Shown: positions 53,401 through 59,499 of the stretch, piece after piece
Layout of the letters: every line of letters starts with the position of its first letter
How positions within the stretch are numbered: position 1 is the stretch's first letter
NCBI GenBank assembly: GCA_037179385.1
Contig: CM074184.1
Span: forward strand, 12,604,001-12,668,000
Direction: 5' to 3'
Source: Holothuria scabra
Lineage: Eukaryota > Echinodermata > Holothuroidea > Aspidochirotida > Holothuriidae
Length of the DNA: 64,000 nucleotides
The notes under the pieces: model-generated
What the model saw: only the letters and a program-made list of their open reading frames with translations
The model's database searches: none
Told to the model about the DNA's origin: nothing
Position numbers and translations under genes: made by a program

Positions 53401-56400
53401 TGCCGTAATCAAAACATGATAGGAGGAAAGCACGGACAGCAGAATGACGAGTCTCTTCATCCAGGTACCGACCAATACGAAATAAATTCCTAAGATGATA
53501 ATTACAAGATGAGACTAGGCTGTTAACCTGTTTCGTCATTTTAAAGTTTGAATCAAACATAATTCCTAAATTATGAATTTCACTAGAGGGGATAATATGA
53601 CTGGGTCCAACTTCTAAATGTAGTGAAGGAAGTTTTTGGAGACTTTGTTAATGAGAGTGTCAAAGGGTCACTACCACATAACAATGCTTAAAATTAGTCA
53701 AGTTTCGAGTCCAAAAGTCACAGAAAACATTAATTTTTTTAATTTTCTAGTGTCCCAACTTGTAATGATTTTGTACATAATTTAAAAGTGTCTGGTCACG
53801 ATTTTTTGAAAACCGACTTGAACCCTTAATTACTCACTCATAAAATAGTTATTTGTATGTAAGGTATTGGGCTTGTCTTGGACTGACCATTTGTCATTGG
53901 TATGTGTAGAACACTTTAACAGGTTTGAAAAAATTTGTTGAATTTCATGAACCAACTCAATGAGCCGCTTTAAAACAAGTTATTTTGCACTTTTGTATTT
54001 GTTTTGTTTTTAACAATTATCCATGCATTTAGCTACATGAAAACATATCCTGGTAAAAGTTCTTTCTCCTTTCACCTACATTTCCTATCTTGTGAAGTTA
54101 CAGTAATTACACACCCTGGAAGCAGTTTTGCTCCTTGAAATAATTATCTAATGGTGCTTGAAAGTGAAGTTTCAAGTCGTCACAGATAGTGTAATGTACA
54201 GCTACAGTACAACATTTCAATGGGAAAAATCCTGTTTCACAGTTCCCTACTATTCCCGACTATTAATGTAGTAAATTTCATATCACACAAATTGTGCACA
54301 CATGACACAATACAGGGCAAAAGTCACCCAAACACAGGTTGATGTTTGTATGAGCAAATCTTTAAATCATATCCACCGTTATTCCAAAACACACCATTTT
54401 GTTTGACATGCACTTACATTTCATCAGCACCCAAAATGTTTAAATACAATAAAGGACAATGCTAGGGGTGTACATCCCAAGAACGCCACCTTTTAAGACA
54501 CCCTGCTGATAAAACAAGCCGCTGAATTTCAAAAATCACGGGAACCCATTTGTGGGTTCCGTCATTTTTCACCATGGTAACCCATGGGATCCCACTTTTG
54601 GGTTCTGCTACAAACTGAATGGGTAGTAACTGATTGGTGGTAACCATTTTTGGGGTTCCGTGATTTAATCATCACGGGACCACCACGCGATAAGGAACAA
54701 TCGTTCCTGTGAAATCTGATGGCCTGTAAAAGCTTTTCTCTGACACATCTCTCAGAGGTCCAGCAACTGTTGGTAAAGGCGGTGCTATGGTATATCCAAA
54801 TGGGAAGGGATGGGAAGGGATGGGATGGGGAGCTTTCAGATGAAGACTTAGGGAAGGGAGGTGAAGCATGCACCCAAAGGCAATGGTTATCAAAACCCTT
54901 AACTTCAGAATGCAATTTCTGGCTTCTACTCACAAACTTGAAAATTTGGGCTTCTCAATGAAGTAAACCTGAAAAATGTTTAATGGGGAATATTTGAAAA
55001 AACTCACATTTTATGAAATGTTAGTGTGAAAATTGGGATTTTTGAGAAAAATTGACAACAAATCTTTCCAAAGAGAAATATTTAGCAGATATCTTTTTGG
55101 GTGACTGACTGTCATCAGCCTCAGCCTCAGGGATTACATATTTTATCTTGTCCTATCAGACCCTTCACTTGAAAAAATCCTCAACAGGGGACATGGACCC
55201 CTCCTGGTCCTACCTTCATATCTGCAACCTTAGAAGATAAGGAGTGAAACAGACTGATGATTTTGTGAGAAATTGATGAATTAAAAAGTGTGTGCAGCTA
55301 TTTTCATAAACTCTACAGAACTGTGCAGAAAAACATAAGATGCCACTTTGGCATATAAACAAACTTACCCCCAAAAATGATATACACGTATTGAAGATGA
55401 GGACTGTAATAATGAATCGATGAGGTCACCAGTAAACTTTCCTTGTAGTTTGGTAATATTGTCGGCGATATATGTTGTAATATCTTTTATCTCTTGAGAA
55501 AGTCGCTCAAGCGTGACTCTGGCTGTTTGGTTGCACATTCCAATTTGATCCTGAAGTTCTACTGTTTTATTTCTAGCTGCAGTCATTTCATAATGCACAG
55601 ATGATGCCTGAAAATAAAATCAGTTATAAAATCATGTCTATCCCTCTGATGTAAACCTGATTAGCAAATCGAGATTTACTGGCTTGTAATGTAGAGTACA
55701 GTTTAAGCCCCCCGACCCCTTTTCAGGGAGGTTGGTGTATGCAAATTCCTTCTTCAGGCATAGTGTATGCATGATACACTACAATACACTGTAACGATAA
55801 GCTTATATCCAAAATTTGACATCAAAACATAACCACAGCCATGGTCAATGATATGGTGGGCAATGAATGCTCCTTGCCCCACAATGTCCTTAAAATTGAG
55901 AGACTATCATACAGTTTAATCACTGAAAATTGCAATTTTCCTGAATATTCATTAGTTCAACTTCTAAACCCCACAAAATCTAACCCTTTTCAACTTCTGC
56001 CTTCTCATATGTGAGCACCTAGCTACACTACTGATGGAAGAGGAATGGAGGACATTAAAAGAAACCAGAATGCAAAAATGCATTGTTTTGATGATACAAT
56101 ACATGTTCTTTTCAATAAAATGCTACATTTCTTGCAACACCTGGTGACCCAAAGTGACCTTTGACTCCACCAGTATGTAACTGGTTTTTCTTTTAACAAA
56201 AACACTTCTATATTCAAAAAGCCAAATTTCATACTGTGCCTTAAGATATTCTGCAAACAAGGTTTTCAGAATTTAATGCAAGGTGATACCAGATGAACAT
56301 TCACCTCCATCAAAAACAGCAGGTACAGTACTTTCAACTCACCATAACACATCCAAATACTAATTATGAAATCCATCCATGTTTCCTACCTTGAGATATC

Positions 56401-58560
56401 CCTTTGAAAAGGTTTTCAAAGTTTGACCTTTGGTGACCCCAAATGATCATCAAACTTCACCAAGGGACTGCAGATGCCATCTTCCTACCAAAACAGCTCC
56501 ACATGCTAACTTTGAGCTCTATCCCAGTTTTCTACCTTGAAATACAAAGTAAACTTTGGTTTTCAAAGTTTGACCTTGGATAATCCCATGTGAACTCTGA
56601 CATCTACCAAAATAAAAAAGGTTCCACCCTCCCATCATAATTCATCTACAAACCAAGTGTGAAAACAATTCAAGCTTCCTACCTTGAGATATCATTTAAC
56701 AAGGTTTCCTGAGCTTGACCCCATGTGACCCCAAATAACTTTTGACCTCTACCAAAATGAATAGGGTTCTTCCTTACATCACAATGCATCAACATATCAA
56801 GTTTGAAATCAATCCAAGTTTCCTATGTTGAGATATCGTGTAAACAAGGATTTCAGGGTTTGACAAAATGTGACCCCAAATAACCTTTGATCTTCACCAA
56901 AATAGATAGGGTTCTTCCTCACCTCAAAACGCATCAACATATCAGGTTTGAAATGAATCCAGGGGCCCGTTCCACAAAGAGTTATGCATGATCTTAAGTT
57001 TGATTTACTGTTGGCTTAAGTATGGTGAATCAAACTTAAGACTGTGCATAACTCTTTGTGGAACGGCCCCCAGGTTTCCTGCCATGAAATATTGTGAAAA
57101 CAAAGATTTCGGGGTTTGATCCCACGTGACCCCAAATGACCTCTGACTGCCAACAAAATTGCAAGGGTTCTTCCTTTCATCATAACGCATCAACTTATCA
57201 AGTTCGAAATGAATCCAAGTTTCCCACCATGAGATATTGTGTAAACAAGGATTTCAGCGTTTGACCCATGTGACCACAAATGACCTCTGACCACCAACCA
57301 AATTAATGGGGTTCTGTCTTACATCATAATGCATCAACATGTCATGTTTGAAATTATTCCAAGTTTCCTACCTTGAGATATCATGTACACAAGGATTTGG
57401 GGTTTTGACCCCAAGTGACCCCAAATGACCTCTGACCTCCACCAAAATATATAGGGTTCTTCCTTACCTTGTAAACATCAACATATCAAGTTTGAAATGA
57501 ATCCAAGTTTCCCACCATGAGATATTGTGTTAACAAGGATTTGAGGTTTTGACCCCATTTGACCCCAAATGACCTTTGACCGGCAACAAAATTAATAGGG
57601 TTCTTCTTTATATCATAACACATCAACATGTCAAGTTTGAAATTAATCCAAGTTTCCTATCTTGAGATATTGTGTAAACAAGGATTTCGTGGTTTAACCC
57701 AACGTGACCCCAAATGACCTTTGACCTCCACCAAAATCAATAAGTTTCTTCATGACATCATAACACATCAACGTGTCACGTTTGAAAAGAATCCAAGTTT
57801 CCTATCTTGAGATATCGTGTAAACAAGGATTTCAGGGTTTGACCCCCTGTGACCCCAAATGACCTTTGAACTCCACCAAAATCAATAGGATTCTTCCTCT
57901 TGGTATGGGGTATCTGTGCACCAAGTTTGAGAATTGTCAGATCTTCCCTTCTCAAGATATCGTGTAAACAAGCAAAGTGTCACAAACACATACATGCACA
58001 CACACATACACACCCACATACACACATACATACAGACACGTCATCATGAATGCATAGGTTTCTCTTTTCATCGAAACCAAAAATAGCAATTTCCTAGCTT
58101 TACAGAAAGAAAATATGGCCAAACAAGTTCTTGTAAATATGCACAGCCATATTCTTAAGTGTACAAAGAGAGGTTTATAGAGGTATCTGTTACTCACCTC
58201 ATAGTTTATATCAGCTAAAGTACCATTGGCTTTTTCAACTGCATTGATGTAATAGTGTATTCCTGTTGAAGATGTGCTGTTACCATAGTAACATACCCCA
58301 ATAGCTCCTCTGTATGAATAAATAAATGAGAGTAAAAGTTGTTTACACTATGTCCAAAATCTTCTCTTTTCACCCTTCACAAAAAGTGTTGGCTATTGCA
58401 CTGCTCCATATGCCTATGGACGAATACATGTAGACAGAGTCCAAATTAAATTATGATGCATAGTTCAACGTACCACAGTGCAGTAGCACAACACAGATGC
58501 CACAAAACATTATTGTCCATGTATAGTATGAAAGGTAGGACTTGTTAGACTCCCATATTT
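26336..58560 (-). CDS. TTYH: Tweety-homolog (TTYH) membrane protein, 14 exons found, N-terminus missing
   Basis: Coding exons in transcript order: 58560-58474, 58307-58198, 55607-55369, 49449-49354, 48151-48079, 44704-44632, 39737-39685, 37448-37359, 33880-33747, 33232-33131, 31637-31494, 29920-29879, 28864-28804, 26437-26336. All junctions are GT-AG and keep one frame to a TGA, giving about 468 codons. Family marks, in order: GAIGVCYYGN after TM2 (GIGFYGN in vertebrates); an extracellular domain with five N-glycosylation sequons (NST, NGT, NKT, NQT, NIT); TM3 with LLLLDL; TM4; SDLCFNPNPYI; NYYIECS; SANCQQL...FGLCYNGL; TM5; and the cytoplasmic DQEDPFLPPREGT. Tweety proteins are dimeric plasma-membrane proteins reported as calcium- or volume-activated anion channels and as lipid-binding proteins; the channel role is debated. 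TM1 and the start codon were not located. The gene spans at least 32 kb. Family assignment is secure; the paralogue (TTYH1, 2 or 3) cannot be told. Confidence 0.93.
26553..27300 (+). mobile_element. LINE (non-LTR retrotransposon) 3' fragment with reverse-transcriptase C-terminus
   Basis: The translation gives LYYSLIYSKLSYEIEIFGVA, then RPLQVLQNRILN, then LRILKVSDIHTLRTCTFVFK, the C-terminal region of CR1/Jockey-like LINE ORF2 proteins downstream of the catalytic core. A frameshift near 26930-26950 moves the frame; reading then continues NLDLPNDIKLS to TAA at 27051-27053. The 3' UTR ends at about 27300 in a short ACTAA-type tail (AACTAAACTAAACT). The element is 5'-truncated and dead. It lies in the TTYH intron between exons 13 and 14, opposite in strand to the gene. 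Confidence 0.85.
27349..27605. mobile_element. TTAA-flanked piggyBac-like MITE family 2
   Basis: The element 27353-27601 (249 bp) is bounded by TTAA on both sides. Its termini are perfect inverted repeats: CCCTTTACCGTTGT and ACAACGGTAAAGGG. The CCC ends and the TTAA target are typical of piggyBac transposons. The interior is GC-richer than the surroundings and has no family-1 sequence. An ORF across it (27377-27652) is a chance frame. Confidence 0.88.
28493..28791. mobile_element. Foldback MITE with about 50-bp inverted repeats next to a TTYH splice donor
   Basis: The left arm starts AATGCACTTATCAATTG and continues through CTGGACCTGGGGATGGTTAG; the right arm is the inverted equivalent, CCAACCATTCCCAGGTCTGA ... 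CAATTGATAAGTGCAT. Arms of about 50 bp with several mismatches surround a G/C-rich centre. No clear target duplication. The right edge lies about 12 bp from the exon 13 splice donor at 28803. Confidence 0.75.
28804..28864 (-). CDS. TTYH: TTYH exon 13
   Basis: Acceptor TTATTTCTTTCAG, then R-GSSLISQSNNVSVPDDLPPS, then donor GTAAGT followed by a T-run. 61 nt; the first base completes an Arg codon begun by exon 12. Part of the disordered cytoplasmic tail. Confidence 0.82.
29879..29920 (-). CDS. TTYH: TTYH exon 12 (42-nt small exon)
   Basis: Acceptor CTGCTCTCTTCTCAG, then S-SNALPHFPVIISN-R, then donor GTGAGT. Both splice sites are strong and the phase fits exons 11 and 13. The residues are not conserved enough for independent proof. 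Confidence 0.7.
31023..31325. mobile_element. MITE with GGTTGCACAC inverted ends
   Basis: The left arm TGGTTGCACAC...GTCTTGCAAGCTC pairs with the right arm CTCACAAGAC...GTGTGCAACCA with mismatches. About 303 bp, non-coding, in the intron between TTYH exons 11 and 12. No target duplication recognised. Confidence 0.6.
31494..31637 (-). CDS. TTYH: TTYH exon 11 (DPFLPP cytoplasmic motif)
   Basis: Starts after AAAACAG and reads KMNYDADQEDPFLPPREGTA, then LERYSARRDQASTS, matching the D-x-x-DPF-PP segment that follows TM5 in Tweety proteins. The donor used here is CACAG|GTGCTT, which is weak. GAGAG|GTATAG about 70 nt earlier has the same phase and could be an alternative donor. Confidence 0.88.
31735..31915 (-). 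mobile_element. SINE copy 2
   Basis: Body blocks CTAGTTGTGGCTAACTGGC, TGCTTATGCTGAGCACCAAG and CACAATGGCAGTGGGTTCCA are shared with copies at 32578, 39865 and 43095. The tRNA-like end (CAGGAGTCAAACTCCAGACC, B-box region in antisense) runs into the 22-bp minisatellite at 31909, so the 5' head of the SINE is replaced by the tandem array. Confidence 0.75.
31909..32040 (+). repeat. 22-bp minisatellite, six units
   Basis: Exactly six 22-bp units beginning TATGGAGCCAAGGTGAGCAA, with G/T variation at one site (GTGAGC or GTGTGC). It starts inside the tRNA-like head of the adjoining SINE. Because 22 is not a multiple of 3, all three frames stay open and produce spurious overlapping ORFs. Confidence 0.92.
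32578..32812 (-). mobile_element. tRNA-derived SINE, copy 3 (best preserved)
   Basis: On the minus strand the element begins with a tRNA-like head. An A-box TGGTCTAATGG lies at 32784-32794 and a B-box-like GGGTTCTTTTCCC at 32740-32752, about 30 bp apart as in tRNA promoters; the intervening GTTAGAGCATCTGCGTCTCT reads like a tRNA arm. The body CATACCAAAGACTC...GGAACCTACTGCCATTGTGC follows and is shared with the other copies. It is transcribed in the same direction as TTYH, within the intron between exons 10 and 11. Confidence 0.85.
33131..33232 (-). CDS. TTYH: TTYH exon 10 (TM5)
   Basis: Acceptor CTTTTCAG, then L-SGLGFQLLFGTILGMLWLVA and on to SRLGR. The hydrophobic helix is the fifth transmembrane segment. 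Donor GAAG|GTTTGC is non-ideal but is the only one keeping phase 2 into exon 11; read-through would stop at a TGA at 33091-33093. Confidence 0.88.
33747..33880 (-). CDS. TTYH: TTYH exon 9 (second extracellular domain, NC...GLCYNGL)
   Basis: Acceptor CATTTGCAG; reads DTLKGLQEIIDTSTKELSQL, then SANCQQLNGEYKSAIFGLCY and NGL; donor GTAAGA. The two cysteines and the GLCY-GL motif are among the most conserved positions of the family. Confidence 0.95.
35197..35390. mobile_element. Possible hAT-like MITE
   Basis: The left end CAGGCACATAGCCAGG is similar to the complement of the right end, CAGTGGTGCAGCCACGG. The interior is G-rich. There is no convincing 8-bp target duplication, so the assignment is tentative. 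Confidence 0.35.
37359..37448 (-). CDS. TTYH: TTYH exon 8
   Basis: Acceptor CTTTTCAG; reads AFADTQRDMVQIQNNKDQIS then KLCSGSEKAK; donor GTAAGT. 90 nt, phase 0 at both ends. Helical extracellular segment with one conserved cysteine. Confidence 0.9.
38275..38536 (-). mobile_element. TTAA-flanked MITE family 1, copy C
   Basis: 262 bp, opposite orientation to copies A and B. The left end is TTAAAGGGAAAGAGCAGTCC; the right end is GGGGCGACTGCCTTTGCCCT, where the terminal TTAA has become CTAA. It lies in the TTYH intron between exons 7 and 8. Confidence 0.82.
39685..39737 (-). CDS. TTYH: TTYH exon 7
   Basis: Acceptor CATTTGCAG; reads D-LVNYYIECSPSLDPFVK; donor GTAAGT. NYYIECS corresponds to the conserved YY-x-x-C of the second extracellular domain. 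Confidence 0.93.
39865..40062 (-). mobile_element. SINE copy 4
   Basis: Same body blocks as copy 3. The minus-strand head has TGGTCAAGTGG (A-box-like), then GGTCTTGAATTGGACTCC (B-box-like). In the TTYH intron between exons 6 and 7. Confidence 0.75.
40555..41060 (+). repeat. Dispersed DR1-containing repeat with CA microsatellite, copy 1
   Basis: Contains degenerate units of the repeat that is arrayed at 56110-57968. The best block reads TGTGACC-CCAAATGACCTTTGATC, followed by CTCCACCAAAAACTATAGGG and TTGAGATATCGTGTTTACAA. It ends with the same 3' module as the array: AAGC..AAGCGTCACA, a (CA)n run at about 40988-41010, then a CATCACCATCGCATA block. About three units. Confidence 0.75.
42817..43008. 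mobile_element. Foldback MITE with CAATCCCCGACAAAA ends
   Basis: The left arm CAATCCCCGACAAAAG-TAAATGAAACAAA and the right arm TTTGTTTCATTTGTTTTGTC-GGGGATTG are nearly perfect inverted repeats of about 28 bp. The inner arms CCCCCTTTCAATGTTG and CAACATTGAAAGGGGG also pair, so the whole unit folds back. About 192 bp. Confidence 0.85.
43095..43215 (+). mobile_element. SINE fragment, copy 5
   Basis: Plus-orientation body fragment TATTGTGCTTGGTGCTCAAC ... AAACAAGCCAGTGAGCCATA ... GGCTGTGACTGGCTCAACTT. It matches the reverse complement of copies 2-4 and lacks the tRNA head. Confidence 0.75.
44632..44704 (-). CDS. TTYH: TTYH exon 6
   Basis: Acceptor GTTGCAG; reads GLSDLCFNPNPYIVHEGTKH then GLDE-G; donor GTTAGT. 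SDLCFNPNPYI corresponds to the conserved SDFC-x-x-P after TM4. Confidence 0.93.
48079..48151 (-). CDS. TTYH: TTYH exon 5 (TM4)
   Basis: Acceptor TGTTCACAG; reads L-GCILLIIAFTLVWITTGAEL then FVAV; donor GTAAGT. Hydrophobic helix followed by a small acidic segment, as in family TM4. Confidence 0.93.
48780..49110 (+). repeat. Dispersed DR1-containing repeat, diverged copy 2
   Basis: About three degenerate units with GGATGACCTTTAACCTCC, CAAATGACCTTTGACCCC and CAAATGACCTTTGAACTCC, spaced roughly 135-170 bp apart. It lacks the CA-rich 3' module. In the intron between TTYH exons 4 and 5. Confidence 0.65.
49354..49449 (-). CDS. TTYH: TTYH exon 4 (TM3)
   Basis: Acceptor CTCTTTCAG; reads G-WCIFIGLLLLDLILCLYVI then FCTGKLIRGGII-L; donor GTGAGT. 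LLLLDL is a family signature of TM3. Confidence 0.94.
49873..50710. mobile_element. hAT-type element carrying a nested MITE
   Basis: The element runs 49881-50702. Its ends are CAGGCTTCCTCAA and the complement TTTGAGGAAGCCTG. It is flanked by CTGTAGAC (49873-49880) and GTGTAGAC (50703-50710), a 7-of-8 match to an 8-bp hAT target duplication. It is interrupted by a 330-bp element at 50311-50640. No transposase ORF. Confidence 0.75.
50311..50640. mobile_element. MITE nested within the hAT-type element
   Basis: Exactly 330 bp with perfect 16-bp inverted ends CAGGGTTCTAGCCAGG / CCTGGCTAGAACCCTG. TCCCA is repeated on both sides (50306-50310, 50641-50645). The interior holds five copies of a TTCAAACTGGGTG-like motif, the last forming a GGTGCAGCACCC palindrome. 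A 72-codon minus frame inside is not a gene. Confidence 0.88.
50704..51121 (-). mobile_element. TTAA-flanked MITE family 1, copy D (interrupted)
   Basis: GTAGACTATTCTGTTTCATG and CTAGAAATAACTGACTTG at 50704-50777 match the left half of family 1. The right half resumes at about 50975 (GATTTACCTTAAATTAGCAA ... AAAATAAGTTTGAGG) and ends TGTAGCCCTTTAA. About 200 bp of G-rich foreign sequence separates the halves. The outer left end is missing at the boundary with the hAT-type element. Confidence 0.65.
52870..53648 (-). mobile_element. LINE 3' fragment, L2/CR1-like reverse-transcriptase C-terminus
   Basis: The minus-strand frame 53560-52970 (196 codons) continues upstream as LGIMFDSNFKMTKQVNSLVS and contains FLLSCFDYGNVLLYGAS, LQSLQNRCAKFIF and LHWLPIRERIQFKVCLYVYK. 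These are hallmarks of the C-terminal part of CR1/L2-type LINE ORF2. Reading upstream meets a TAA near 53650, so the catalytic YADD part is gone. The 3' UTR GCGCATTGATCATATGGAA-TTTGCGCTTTATAAAAG ends in a (TATG)n tail at 52876-52895. Same strand as TTYH, in the intron between exons 3 and 4. Confidence 0.9.
55369..55607 (-). CDS. TTYH: TTYH exon 3 (large extracellular domain)
   Basis: Acceptor GATTTTATTTTCAG; 239 nt. Reads ASSVHYEMTAARNKTVELQD, QIGMCNQTARVTLERLSQEI and on to SIRVYHFWG; donor GTAAGT. Three glycosylation sequons (NKT, NQT, NIT). Long amphipathic helices, as in the extracellular helical domain between TM2 and TM3. Confidence 0.94.
56110..57968 (+). repeat. Tandem array of about 11 units of about 145 bp, each with a DR1-like nuclear-receptor site
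   Basis: The unit has ordered blocks: TTTGACCCC..GTGACCCCAAATG, then ACCTTTGACCTCCACCAAAA, then ATAGGGTTCTTCCT-ACATCA, CATCAACATATCAAGTTTGA, AAT-AATCCAAGTTTCCTACC and TTGAGATATCGTGTAAACAA. Starts of the core near 56151, 56422, 56572, 56710, 56860, 57116, 57260, 57403, 57549, 57690 and 57838 give steps of 138-152 bp, except where a MITE is inserted (56964-57069). Units in the right half are most alike. On the minus (TTYH-sense) strand the core reads AGGTCAAAGGTCA, the DR1 consensus of HNF4/RXR-type receptors. Confidence 0.9.
56959..57074. mobile_element. Palindromic MITE inside the tandem array, with 5-bp duplication
   Basis: The element 56964-57069 (106 bp) is an almost complete foldback: GGCCCGTTCCACAAAGAGTT ... 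AACTCTTTGTGGAACGGCCC, with a second paired block TTAAGTTTGATT / AATCAAACTTAA. CCAGG is repeated on both sides (56959-56963 and 57070-57074). The neighbouring array units show the uninterrupted sequence, so the insertion is recent relative to the array. Confidence 0.92.
57969..58100 (+). repeat. CA-rich microsatellite and 3' module of the DR1 repeat
   Basis: AAGCAAAGTGTCACAAACAC is followed by interrupted (CACA/CATA)n to about 58036, then GTCATCATGAATGCATAGG and AAACCAAAAATAGCAATTT. The same order of parts is present at 40978-41060, which makes it a fixed module of the repeat family. Confidence 0.75.
58198..58307 (-). CDS. TTYH: TTYH exon 2 of those found (GAIGVCYYGN motif)
   Basis: Acceptor ATTCATACAGAG, then G-AIGVCYYGNSTSSTGIHYY and on to NAVEKANGTLADINYE; donor GTGAGT. 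The acceptor two bases upstream (after CATACAG) would give an in-frame TGA with exon 1, so the later AG is chosen. Two sequons (NST, NGT). Confidence 0.92.
58474..58560 (-). CDS. TTYH: TTYH exon 1 of those found (TM2)
   Basis: Reads IWESNKSYLSYY then TWTIMFCGICVVLLHC-G, a hydrophobic helix joining in phase to GAIGVCYYGN. The donor is TGTG|GTACGT. The acceptor is taken as CTGACTCCAG; the frame is also open further upstream, so the 5' edge is less certain. It would need a preceding exon ending with one base of a codon. Confidence 0.75.
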
Positions 58561-58859
58561 CTGGAGTCAGGTAATCACCAAAAATCCCGAATAAATGGAA
58601 GGTGAGAAGGGGGGATGTAAATCTACAGTATACTCAGCTTAAAGCTGAGAGGGATGGGAGGGGTCTGAAAAATATATTTAAAGGCATATTTTCATCATCC
58701 CAAACAGTTCCAATTCTCCCAACCTACTTACTTCTAGCCCCTCCCACATTTATCTAAAACTCATCTTTATCCAGACACAATCCTAGTTTATTGCTTCATG
58801 GCTTGTCCTAGTGGCCATACAAGTCCATACTGTGTAATCAAGACACTCTCAGTGCCCAT

Positions 58860-58985
58860 GCTGTGTAATTTAGCTATGATGCATTTTTTGAATGTGACGC
58901 CAATCAAAGAGCTGTACCAATTGAAATTTTGATATATGTATACTGAAACTGTAGTTTGGGGTGACGAATGACTGCCTTTAAGATG
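58860..58985 (-). mobile_element. Possible relative of the TTAA MITE family
   Basis: The right end TAGTTTGGGGTGACGAATGA-CTGCCTTTAA resembles the family-1 terminus (GTTTGGGGTGACTGCT-CTTGCCCTTTAA). The opposite end was not found, so this is tentative. Confidence 0.3.
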
Positions 58986-59040
58986 TTTTCTAGTGAAGAT
59001 GAAGCGAGGGAAGGCTCATAACCAAATGAGTCTCAGTTAA

Positions 59041-59462
59041 TAATAAAATTGTTGAAGCTGACGATTGCGTTACAACAGTTACTAAATATCCCTTCCACCA
59101 TGTCATGTTGTAAACAAACTTCTTGTTTAGAAGAATAGCCAATGGTAGGGGGATTGGTGGTTGAAACCATGCTCCCAGTAGCCTGAGCTTATAAAACAAA
59201 TTCATGGCAATAATTTCAACCTGTCCAATAACACAATTTTGGTGGCACAGCCTCTTGTCAGACCTAGGGCCAAAAGACTGAAAAGAGTCCAAGATAGTAA
59301 TAAAGTTGATGAAGCTGACAATCATGTTACAACAGTCAATAAATTTTCCATCCACCATGTCATGTTATACGTGTACAGGTCTCTTGTTCAGGAGCATAGC
59401 CAATGGTAAAAGGAATGGTGGTTGAAACTGTCCACTCAGTAGCCTGAGCTTTTGAAAAAAAA
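59041..59462 (+). repeat. Tandem duplication, two diverged copies with 257-bp offset
   Basis: 59041-59205 and 59298-59462 align in order: TAATAAA-TTG-TGAAGCTGAC, CCACCATGTCATGTT, TAGCCAATGGTA, GGTGGTTGAAAC and CAGTAGCCTGAGCTT. No coding frame is conserved between them. Local segmental duplication upstream of the first TTYH exon found. Confidence 0.75.
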
Positions 59463-59499
59463 AAATCTTGACAAGAAATGGCTAAAATAGCTAAAATGT

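Noticed and set aside
57005..58197. Minus-strand ORFs of 62 and 81 codons in the tandem array and CA-run.
   Set aside because: They are frames of repeat DNA; the second is the translated CA/TG microsatellite.
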